Shown piece by piece: positions 6,870 to 13,619 of a stretch of 16,544 nt of DNA (the first letter of the stretch is position 1; each line of letters begins with the position of its first letter). The translations under genes and the position numbers were made by a program. The stretch comes from JBDUDK01 sp040002995 (GTDB lineage Bacteria > Actinomycetota > Acidimicrobiia > Acidimicrobiales > Ilumatobacteraceae), in NCBI GenBank assembly GCA_040002995.1, contig JBDUDK010000112.1, positions 1 through 16,544 of the forward strand, read 5' to 3'. The notes under the pieces are model-generated. The model did not search any database and had not been told where the DNA came from. It saw only the letters and a program-made list of their open reading frames with translations.

Positions 6870-8020
6870 GGGCCCTCACCGCGGGTCTCGTGATGGCGGT
6901 GACGGTCAACGCGGTCGAAGCGGTCGCCGTGGTGACTGCGATGCCTGCGGTGTCGAAGGAACTGCACGGTGACCGGCTCTATGGGGTGGCATTCAGCGCC
7001 TACATGCTGGCGAACCTCTGCGCGATCGTCGTTACCGGCCGGCAGGCCGACCGTCACGGGCCCGCGCGCCCCTTCGCGATGGGCGCCACCGCGTTCGCGG
7101 TCGGTCTCGTCCTCGCCGGCGCGGCGCCCACCATGGGGGTCATCGTCCTCGCTCGGGCCGTGCAGGGTTTCGGTGGAGGGGCCATGGGCACCGTCGCCCT
7201 GGTTGCCGTCGGCCGAGGCTTCTCGTCGCATGAGCAAGCCCGTGTGTTCGCGTACATGTCGACGGCCTGGGTCCTACCCGGCCTTCTCGCGCCCGTCGTC
7301 GCCGGGTTCGTCGCCGAGCACTTCTCCTGGCGATGGGTGTTCCTCGGTGTGTTGCCCTTCGTGCTCGTCGCGCTCGTTCTGACACTTCCCGCGCTGCGAG
7401 CACTGGGAAAGCCGCAGCCCGCCCCAAGGCGCAAACTCCGCGTGATTGCCCCCGGTCTCGCGCCCGCCATCATCACCCGGTTCTGCATCAACTACGGCTT
7501 CTTCGGCACCGACACGTTCGTGCCCCTCGCCGCCACTCGATTGCACAAGGCGACCACCGTCATCGCAGGCATCACCATCACCGGAGCGACGCTCACGTGG
7601 ACGATTGGCTCGTGGGTGCATTCGAGACGCAGCCAGACCGTCGTACCGCGAAGGATCATCGGTACGGGCGTCGCGCTGCTGACGCTGGGCGTCGCGCTCA
7701 CGGCCACCGTGGCTAACTCCGCGGTCCCGCTGTGGGCCGTCGCCTGCTTCTGGAGTATCGGCGGTCTTGGCATGGGCCTCGCTTACACGGCGATTTCGGT
7801 CTATGCGCTTCGCCACGCGGCACCGGGTCGCGAGGGACAGGCGAGCGCGCAGCTGCAAGTAGCCGACATGGCCGGCTCGGCGATCGCGGGCGGAGTGGCC
7901 GGCGCGATCATCGGCATCGCCGGCCGCACCCACCTACCGGCCGCCCTGGTCGCGGCGTTCGCGATCGCGGCGCTTGTCACGGGCCTCGGTTTCCTCGCGA
8001 CGCGCCGGCTCAGCGCGTGA
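6836..8020 (+). CDS. MFS transporter (DHA2/EmrB-like)
   Basis: Predicted proton-linked membrane transporter, probably an exporter of small or toxic compounds by family resemblance. The product of up to 394 residues is strongly hydrophobic, with enough segments for about 12 helices. It carries an MFS motif A variant (GRQADRHG, residues 68-75) between helices 2 and 3. The helix 5 stretch TAWVLPGLLAPVVAGF followed by SWRWVF is typical of the drug/H+ antiporter groups. The start is uncertain: GTG at 6836 overlaps the amidase by 34 bases, while TTG at 6866 overlaps its stop as TTGA and would still keep the first helix. Neither has a clear ribosome-binding site. Its end overlaps the ligD-like gene by 11 bases, tail to tail. 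Confidence 0.85.
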   Translation: MAARRTRLPPLRALTAGLVMAVTVNAVEAVAVVTAMPAVSKELHGDRLYGVAFSAYMLANLCAIVVTGRQADRHGPARPFAMGATAFAVGLVLAGAAPTMGVIVLARAVQGFGGGAMGTVALVAVGRGFSSHEQARVFAYMSTAWVLPGLLAPVVAGFVAEHFSWRWVFLGVLPFVLVALVLTLPALRALGKPQPAPRRKLRVIAPGLAPAIITRFCINYGFFGTDTFVPLAATRLHKATTVIAGITITGATLTWTIGSWVHSRRSQTVVPRRIIGTGVALLTLGVALTATVANSAVPLWAVACFWSIGGLGMGLAYTAISVYALRHAAPGREGQASAQLQVADMAGSAIAGGVAGAIIGIAGRTHLPAALVAAFAIAALVTGLGFLATRRLSA

Positions 8021-8903
8021 GGATGCGCTGCTCGCGGGTGAGCACAGGGGCGAACAAGTCACCGTGCTCTTCGATGCGGTCGAGAACATCGCGTGCCTCG
8101 AAGCGCAAAGCCGTCTCCCCCGCCGCCGCCGCCTCGACCTCGTCCCAACTAACCGGTGTCGACACCGTCGGCTGCGGGCGGGCCCGCAACGAGTACGGCG
8201 CGATCGTCGTCTTGTGGCGGGAGTTCTGACTCCAGTCGACCAGCACCTTGCCCGGCCGCACCGCCTTGGCCATCGATGTCACCACGAGCGCGGGATCGTC
8301 TCGTTCGAGCAGCTGACCAACGGCAAGGGCGAACGACGATGCCTCTTCGTGCGTACACGGTGTGTTCAGCGGCACGTACAGCTGGAGGCCCTTCGAGCCG
8401 GAGGTCTTCGGCCACGCCTCCAGGCCAACTGAGGCCAGCACCTCGCGCACGAGGAGCGCCACGGTCGCGCATTCGCGCATCGCGGCCGGCTCGCCCGGAT
8501 CGAGGTCGAAGACGATCATGCGCGGTGTCTCGATGTCGGTGGCGAGGGCCATCGGCGCGTGGAGCTCCAGCGCCGCCAGGTTCGCCGCCCACACGAGGGC
8601 GGCCGCCGAGTCGATAACGCAATAGCCGATCGAACCCCCGCGGTCGCCCGGACCGTCGGCCACCGAAACCCACGAAGGACGGTGCTTCGGACAGCGCTTC
8701 TCGAAAAATCCGGACGCGGCGACGCCGTTGGGGAACCGGTGGAAGGTGAGACCCCGCCGATTCAGATGGGGCACCATCGTCGGCGCGACGCGCGCGTAGT
8801 AATCGATGACCTCGGCCTTCGTGAACCCGACTTCCGGATACAGGACCTTGTCGAGATTGCTGAGCGACAGCTGATGCCCGTCGAGGAGTACCTCGACGCT
8901 CAC
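8010..8903 (-). CDS. ligD: Stand-alone LigD-type polymerase domain (NHEJ primase-polymerase)
   Basis: Archaeo-eukaryotic primase-like polymerase that fills or extends DNA ends during Ku-dependent end joining. The 297 residues match the polymerase domain only: FDLDPG gives metal-binding Asp133 and Asp135, KTSGSKG (166-172) the nucleotide-binding loop with Lys171, and LVDWSQN the third Asp (223); then KTTIAPYSLR. There is no ligase or nuclease domain. Residue 174 is Gln where M. tuberculosis LigD has His (GSKGLH). Start GTG at 8903 overlaps the Ku stop as GTGA, so the two are coupled. A DNA ligase D or C partner must be encoded elsewhere if the pathway is complete. Confidence 0.93.
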   Translation of the reverse strand: MSVEVLLDGHQLSLSNLDKVLYPEVGFTKAEVIDYYARVAPTMVPHLNRRGLTFHRFPNGVAASGFFEKRCPKHRPSWVSVADGPGDRGGSIGYCVIDSAAALVWAANLAALELHAPMALATDIETPRMIVFDLDPGEPAAMRECATVALLVREVLASVGLEAWPKTSGSKGLQLYVPLNTPCTHEEASSFALAVGQLLERDDPALVVTSMAKAVRPGKVLVDWSQNSRHKTTIAPYSLRARPQPTVSTPVSWDEVEAAAAGETALRFEARDVLDRIEEHGDLFAPVLTREQRILTR

Positions 8904-9736
8904 GCCGACTTGGCCGTCTTGGCCGACTTGGCGCTCGGATGCCGCACGCGAGCGGCCTTGGCCTTCTCGACGCTCGCCTCGAGCGCGGCAAGCAAGTCGA
9001 CGACGGCCGCAGGAGACGGTTGCGCCTTGGGCATCTCGATGTCGCCCTCACCGGCGGCCTTACGCTCGATGAGGTCGAGCACCTGTTCGCGGTAGGTGTC
9101 GTGATACTTGTCCGGTTCGAAGTCGGCGCCGAGCGATTCGACGAGCTGGCGCGCCATCGCCAACTCCTTGTCACTCACGTCGACGGTGCGTACTTCGTCG
9201 AGCTCCGCGATCGACCCCGGATTGACCACCTCGTCGGCGTACACCATCGTCGAGAGAACCATGTGGTCATCGACCGCTCGGATCGCCGCGAGATACTGCT
9301 TGCCGCCGCGGACGAAGCGGGCGATGCCTACCTTGCTGGTGGCCTCCATGGCCCGAGCGAGGAGCGCGTACGGCTTCGTCGTCGTCTTGTCGGGCATCAG
9401 GTAGTACGACGAATCGAAGTACACCGGATCGATCTGGTCGAGATCGACGAACTCCTCGATGTCGATCGAGCGGTTGCCGACGGCCTCGAGCGCCTCGAGC
9501 TCGGCGGGTTGGAGGATCACATAGCGATCCTTCGTGAGCTCATAGCCCTTCACGATGTGACCGTCGGGGACCTCGGTACCGTCGAGGGCCGACACTCTCT
9601 TCAACTTGATGCGCGAGCCGGTGCGGTCGTCGATCTGGTTGAACGACACGGTCTTTTTCGAGACCGCGTTGGTGAGTTTCACGGGGATGCTCACCAGCCC
9701 AAAGCTGATGGAGCCGCTCCAAAGGGGACGTGCCAT
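8900..9736 (-). CDS. ku: Ku protein (bacterial NHEJ DNA-end-binding)
   Basis: Homodimeric ring that binds DNA double-strand break ends and recruits LigD-type enzymes. The start was set at ATG 9736 because bacterial Ku proteins begin MARPLWSGSISFGLV; a TTG frame start at 9787 would add 17 residues with no support. The 278-residue product has the Ku core (VKGYELTKDRYVIL, YFDSSYYLMPD, then KPYALLARAM). Near the end are the EPDKYHDTYREQVLDLIERK block and an Ala/Lys-rich basic tail with repeated AK(S/T), typical of bacterial Ku extensions. It starts 10 bases after the stop of the upstream membrane-protein gene and overlaps the polymerase gene by 4 bases, forming one operon. Confidence 0.96.
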   Translation of the reverse strand: MARPLWSGSISFGLVSIPVKLTNAVSKKTVSFNQIDDRTGSRIKLKRVSALDGTEVPDGHIVKGYELTKDRYVILQPAELEALEAVGNRSIDIEEFVDLDQIDPVYFDSSYYLMPDKTTTKPYALLARAMEATSKVGIARFVRGGKQYLAAIRAVDDHMVLSTMVYADEVVNPGSIAELDEVRTVDVSDKELAMARQLVESLGADFEPDKYHDTYREQVLDLIERKAAGEGDIEMPKAQPSPAAVVDLLAALEASVEKAKAARVRHPSAKSAKTAKSA

Positions 9737-9746
9737 CCCACCATTC

Positions 9747-10481
9747 TCAGCCAGCGAGCACCGCGCGAGCAACGAGATCGGTCCCAAAGGCCGTCAGGAT
9801 GGCGAGATAGAGGAGCCCAGTTGCGGCCATCACCGCCGAATACGACCGCTCTTTGAGGGCCGCCCTGGTCACCACAACAAGCCCGAGCGTGGTGACCGCG
9901 CAGGCCAACCACATCCAGCCCAGAGTCCCGTTCCAGCCATCGTCGACGGCCCCGGTGAACACCGAGATCATGCCGGTGGGCAGCAACATCACGGCCACTT
10001 CGAAGGGCCACACCACGGCCAACGCCTTCACGATCTCCACGAGGTAACTCCTGGGCAAACCGGGCTGCACGAGGTACCAGTGACCAAGGAGCATCGCGTC
10101 GGAAATGGCTCCGAGGAAAACCGCGCCGACAAGGGTCCGGGCCAGCGCGAGCGCGACTGGCCCGCCGGTGTCGATCGAGGCGGCGACGAGACCGATGGTG
10201 CCGATGGCGGGGCCCACGAGATCGAGCAGCGGGCGACGCGGGCGGCGGATGATCGTGATCACACACCACAGCGCGACGAGGGCGGCGGCGGTCTCCCGTA
10301 CCGGTACCGGACGCAGAAGGCCACCGGCCAGCGCGGCGCCCGCGGCGGTGACCCCGAACACACCGCGCAGGAGCCACCCGTACCCGGGACCCAGAACCCG
10401 ATGACGGTTCGTGATCCAGAGGAATAGCAGCCCACCTGTCGACCACTGCAACAGGACCGTCGCAGCGTCGAGACGGATCAC
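9747..10481 (-). CDS. Multi-pass membrane protein, function unknown
   Basis: A 244-residue integral membrane protein with about eight predicted helices (roughly residues 6-25, 34-56, 63-78, 84-103, 108-137, 147-168, 185-208 and 215-242). A distinctive block between helices 5 and 6 reads GAISDAMLLGHWYLVQPGLPR; its His-Trp-Tyr cluster could bind a ligand or cofactor but this is speculation. I do not recognise a named family. The GTG start at 10481 has no Shine-Dalgarno and lies 6 bases after a TAGCCT -10 box, so it is probably leaderless. First gene of the operon with Ku and the polymerase, 10 bases before Ku. Confidence 0.8.
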   Translation of the reverse strand: MIRLDAATVLLQWSTGGLLFLWITNRHRVLGPGYGWLLRGVFGVTAAGAALAGGLLRPVPVRETAAALVALWCVITIIRRPRRPLLDLVGPAIGTIGLVAASIDTGGPVALALARTLVGAVFLGAISDAMLLGHWYLVQPGLPRSYLVEIVKALAVVWPFEVAVMLLPTGMISVFTGAVDDGWNGTLGWMWLACAVTTLGLVVVTRAALKERSYSAVMAATGLLYLAILTAFGTDLVARAVLAG

Positions 10482-10487
10482 GTTGGG

Positions 10488-10493
10488 AGGCTA
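10488..10493 (-). promoter_or_regulatory. Candidate -10 box (TAGCCT), leaderless promoter of the Ku operon
   Basis: TAGCCT on the - strand matches TAnnnT and ends 6 bases before the GTG at 10481, placing the transcript start at the start codon. There is no Shine-Dalgarno in the gap. No reliable -35 was seen. Confidence 0.45.
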
Positions 10494-10508
10494 GCGACGA
10501 CCCCCGTC

Positions 10509-10514
10509 TACGCT
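10509..10514 (+). promoter_or_regulatory. Candidate -10 box (TACGCT) of the lipoprotein gene
   Basis: TACGCT matches TAnnnT and lies 9 bases before the ATG at 10524, giving a leader of only about 3 bases. It faces the opposite -10 box at 10488-10493 within a 42-base divergent gap. No Shine-Dalgarno is present. Confidence 0.4.
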
Positions 10515-10523
10515 CCCAGTCCG

Positions 10524-11165
10524 ATGACCTCCCCGCGTCGCTTTGCCGTCGGCGCGGCCGCGTTCACATTGCTCGTCACCGCCTGCGCCCACGGCGCCCG
10601 CCCATCGTTCGGCGTCGCGACCACCACCGGCTCACCGTCGACGACTTCGGCGACCGGAGATCCGCTCGTCGACCAACTCCTCAGTCGCATCGATGGAGTT
10701 TCGTCGCAGACGTTCACCGCCACCTACGTCCTCACGCGCAAGCTCGGGGGTCAAGTTGCCAACGGCACGGTGGCGCAGCAGCCACCGAAGTTGGCCATCA
10801 CGGTGCGCGATACGAAGTTCTTCGCGGGCGACCAGGAGCGCACGTGCACGATCAGCACGAAGCACTGTGAGGACGGCATCTCCGCCCAGCTCATCGCCGA
10901 CGTTGCGACCAGCACCGGTTTCTACGGACCGGCGGCCGCGGCCGAGATCCGGGTCTCGATGGGCCGCCGCAACAGCGCTCCGACCAACGACGCGCGCGAG
11001 ATCGCGGGCCAACCGGCGACGTGCATCACGATACCCGTGGGTACGGGTGAGGAGGTCTACTGCGTGCTCACCACCGGAGTCATCGCCCTCACTGACCGCG
11101 CCGACGTCCGCGTGGAGATGACCAGCTACGTGCCCGCGGCTGACGCCGCCGCGTTCACCATCTAA
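10524..11165 (+). CDS. Putative secreted lipoprotein, LolA/LppX-like by impression
   Basis: A 213-residue product with an N-terminal lipoprotein signal: basic MTSPRR, a hydrophobic stretch, then the lipobox VTAC with Cys21. A Ser/Thr-rich tether (about 29-45) follows. The mature domain begins DPLVDQLLSRIDGV and alternates beta-like stretches (TFTATYVLTRKLGG, PPKLAITVRDTKFF), resembling the LolA/LppX-type lipid-binding fold by pattern only. Four cysteines in two pairs (TCTISTKHC and TCITIPVGTGEEVYC) could form disulfides outside the membrane. Likely anchored on the outer face of the membrane. Start ATG at 10524 follows a -10 box directly. Its stop overlaps that of the M24 peptidase gene by 4 bases. 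Confidence 0.75.
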   Translation: MTSPRRFAVGAAAFTLLVTACAHGARPSFGVATTTGSPSTTSATGDPLVDQLLSRIDGVSSQTFTATYVLTRKLGGQVANGTVAQQPPKLAITVRDTKFFAGDQERTCTISTKHCEDGISAQLIADVATSTGFYGPAAAAEIRVSMGRRNSAPTNDAREIAGQPATCITIPVGTGEEVYCVLTTGVIALTDRADVRVEMTSYVPAADAAAFTI

Positions 11166-12268
11166 ACCACGACGAGCCCGTGATCGACCGTGTTCATCGC
11201 GTCGGGACCCTCGTTCGTGGCGACGACGATGTCCTCGAGACGTAGCCCGAACCGTCCGGCGAAGTAGATCCCCGGTTCGATCGAGAACGCGTGTCCGGCG
11301 GTGAGCGGTTCACCGTTCCCCGCCACGATGTACGGGTCTTCGTGCTCCTCCAGACCGATGCCGTGGCCTGTGCGGTGGATGAAGTACGGACCGAAGCCGG
11401 CGTCGCTGATGATGTGACGCGCCACCTGGTCGACCGCCTCGCAGGGCGTTCCGATAACCGCCGCGGCCACGGCGGCGTGCTGCGCCGCCTGCAGAACCGC
11501 ATACGCGTCACGGACGTCGGCCGAAGGCGCACCGATCGACACGCAGCGCGTGATGTCGGAGCAGTAGCCAGCGAGAGTGCCGCCAAAATCGCACAGCACG
11601 ACGTCGCCCTGGCCGATCACTCTCGGCCCGGCGTGATGGTGTGGGCTCGCCGAGTTGGGCCCGGCCGCGACGATGGCGAAGTTCACCTTGTCGTGGCCCT
11701 CCGCGATGAGACGGCGACTTATGTCGGCCGAGACCTCGGCCTCTGTTCGTCCACTGAGCGGGATCTCACCGGCGTGCAGCTGACGAGCGACCCGGTCGGC
11801 GGCGGCCCCCGCCACACGTAGTGCCTCTATCTCCGACTGGTCTTTGCGCGCGCGTAAATGCACCATGACGTCGCCGGCTTTGCGGAAGGTCGTGCGCGGC
11901 GCGACCGCGGCGAGATCAACCAGGAACCGGGCCCACGTGCGATCGCCGATCGCGGCGATGGCGGCGCCACCCATGAGGTCGGCCACCAGCGCAATGGGAT
12001 CCTCGGTCTCCTCCCACGGCCGCAGGCGGAACACATCGGGCTGTTCGACGACGCGCGGTGCTTCGAGACGCGGGATCACCATCGTGGCCTCACCGTCGTG
12101 CGGGAGCACCAGCATCGTTAGCCGTTCGAGGGGCATCGCCTCGTAGCCGGTCAGATACGGCAGGTCGGCACCGACCGACAGCAACAGCACGTCGACGCCT
12201 CGCTCACTCATCGCCGACTTCGCCCTCGCCATCCTGTCGACTAAGACCGACGTCGCCACGTCATGCAT
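11162..12268 (-). CDS. M24 family metallopeptidase (Xaa-Pro dipeptidase/aminopeptidase type)
   Basis: Predicted dinuclear-metal peptidase of the pita-bread fold, cleaving N-terminal residues, often before proline; some family members hydrolyse non-peptide amides such as creatine or ectoine. All five metal ligands are visible in the 368 residues: Asp227 (CDFGG), Asp238 (SDITR), His302 (HRTGHGIG), Glu331 (SIEPGIY) and Glu345 (RLEDIV). A substrate-site His cluster occurs at 210-212. An N-terminal creatinase-like domain covers about residues 8-135. Start ATG at 12268 lies 5 bases after GGGAGG and only 1 base past the stop of the aminotransferase gene, so it is the last gene of that operon. No signal peptide; cytosolic. 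The true substrate is open. Confidence 0.92.
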   Translation of the reverse strand: MHDVATSVLVDRMARAKSAMSERGVDVLLLSVGADLPYLTGYEAMPLERLTMLVLPHDGEATMVIPRLEAPRVVEQPDVFRLRPWEETEDPIALVADLMGGAAIAAIGDRTWARFLVDLAAVAPRTTFRKAGDVMVHLRARKDQSEIEALRVAGAAADRVARQLHAGEIPLSGRTEAEVSADISRRLIAEGHDKVNFAIVAAGPNSASPHHHAGPRVIGQGDVVLCDFGGTLAGYCSDITRCVSIGAPSADVRDAYAVLQAAQHAAVAAAVIGTPCEAVDQVARHIISDAGFGPYFIHRTGHGIGLEEHEDPYIVAGNGEPLTAGHAFSIEPGIYFAGRFGLRLEDIVVATNEGPDAMNTVDHGLVVV

Positions 12269-12269
12269 G

Positions 12270-13619
12270 TCAACCTCCCAGGAGCTCGGCCACGGCGGCT
12301 GCGAAGACCTCAGTATGGCGGTCGACGTCGGCGTCTGTGGTCGTGGGAGCCATCAGCGCCATGTTGTGAAACGGGGTGAGCAAAATTTTTCGGTTCAGCG
12401 CGTACAGGTGCATGAACCCGTCGAGCTCGAGGTCGACCGCGGCGTCGGCTTCGCCTCCGTTGCGAGGCGGCGGGCAGAACCAGTACTCGGCGCGGCAGCC
12501 CAGCTGCTGCACGTGCCACGGTAGTGAGTGGGCGCCGATGGCGGCCGCGACCCCATCGGCCCATCGCGCTGCGAGCGGGATCATGCGCTCGTAGTCGGCG
12601 TCCAGCAGTGTGTTCGAAAGGGTGGCGCGGATCGCCGCGAGAGCGAGCGCGTTTCCCGAGAGCGTGCCGCCGACGCCCGAGACGTCGCTGTCGGCACTTC
12701 CGACCGCCGCCTCGACTCTCGTCGCGATGTCATCGGTCATCCCGTACGCGGCCGCCGGCATCCCCCCTGCGATGGGCTTACCGATCACGAAGAAATCAGG
12801 GTCGAGCCCCCACGCCGCGGTCGCGCCGCCGGGTCCCACACAGATCGTGTGCGTCTCGTCGATGAGGAGCAACGTCTCGTAGCGACGGGTCAGGGCGCGC
12901 AGTGCCTCATGGAAGCCCGGATCAGGGAGCACGATGCCGATATTCGTGAGGGCGGGTTCCGCGATCACCACCGCGATCTCACCCGTGGCCAGCGCGCACT
13001 CCAACGCCGCGAGTTCGTTGAACTCGACGAGCACAGTCGTAAGGGCCGGGTCGACCTGCGGGCCAACGCTTCCGGGGCGGGCGCGAACGTGGCCACGGCC
13101 GTCGAGGAGTGCGAGAGTCTCGTCGACAGTTCCGTGGTAACAGGCGTTGAACGCGAGGACCTTGGGCCGTCCCGTGATGAGCCGGGCGAGCCGCAAGACG
13201 AAGCGGTTGGCGTCGGTGGCCGTCATCGAGATCTGCCATTTGTCGAGACCGAACCGGCGGTGCAGCTCGCCGGCGACCCAGATCGCGTCCTCACTCGGAA
13301 GCATCGTCGTGATGCCCCGCTGCGCGGCTCGCGCGAGCGCCTCCGACACGAACGGCAACGAGTGGCCGCACATCGCGCCCGTGTCGCCTAGGCAGAAGTC
13401 GACATAGGTGATGCCGTCGACGTCGGTGAAACTCGAACCCTCCGCGTCCACCACCCACACGGGGCACGCGCCCGGCCACCGCTTCATCCAGTTCATCGGC
13501 ACGCCGCCAAGGAGATGCTGCTTCGCCTGCGCGCTCAGCTGAATGCTGCGAGGGTGCGACGCCGCGAACGTGGCTTCCTCGCGGGCGCGCAAGGTGGCCA
13601 AACGTCGTCGGTCGATCAC
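12270..13619 (-). CDS. Class III PLP aminotransferase, glutamate-1-semialdehyde aminomutase-like
   Basis: PLP-dependent aminotransferase or aminomutase in the cytosol; the substrate is unknown. Start set at GTG 13619, which overlaps the lipBA stop as GTGA; the frame stays open to 13763 but the extra 48 residues are Arg-rich shadow of the fusion gene. The 449-residue product has YVDFCLGDTGAMCGHS, the aminomutase-like TATDANRFVLRLAR (133-146), YHG (161-163), Asp254 in LLIDETHT for the PLP nitrogen, and Lys281 in IGKPIAGGMP for the Schiff base. It resembles HemL, but no heme genes are near and the SGTEA motif is altered to TATDA, so a HemL role is doubtful. It lies between the lipoylation fusion and a peptidase in one operon. 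Confidence 0.9.
   Translation of the reverse strand: MIDRRRLATLRAREEATFAASHPRSIQLSAQAKQHLLGGVPMNWMKRWPGACPVWVVDAEGSSFTDVDGITYVDFCLGDTGAMCGHSLPFVSEALARAAQRGITTMLPSEDAIWVAGELHRRFGLDKWQISMTATDANRFVLRLARLITGRPKVLAFNACYHGTVDETLALLDGRGHVRARPGSVGPQVDPALTTVLVEFNELAALECALATGEIAVVIAEPALTNIGIVLPDPGFHEALRALTRRYETLLLIDETHTICVGPGGATAAWGLDPDFFVIGKPIAGGMPAAAYGMTDDIATRVEAAVGSADSDVSGVGGTLSGNALALAAIRATLSNTLLDADYERMIPLAARWADGVAAAIGAHSLPWHVQQLGCRAEYWFCPPPRNGGEADAAVDLELDGFMHLYALNRKILLTPFHNMALMAPTTTDADVDRHTEVFAAAVAELLGG
12274..12279 (-). promoter_or_regulatory. Ribosome-binding site of the M24 peptidase gene (GGGAGG)
   Basis: GGGAGG is embedded in the last codons of the aminotransferase gene, 5 bases before ATG 12268. 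It allows independent or coupled re-initiation and decides the peptidase start. Confidence 0.7.

Noticed and set aside
8939..9856. 305-codon + strand frame opposite Ku
   Set aside because: Mirror of the Ku gene with no recognisable motif; Ku identification on the other strand is secure.
9606..10427. Long + strand frame opposite Ku and the membrane-protein gene
   Set aside because: It is Arg/Gly/His-rich with no domain pattern and lies antisense to two well-supported genes; typical of high-GC shadow frames.
12528..13391. 287-codon + strand frame opposite the aminotransferase
   Set aside because: Arg/Asp/His-rich shadow sequence; the - strand frame carries all PLP-binding residues.
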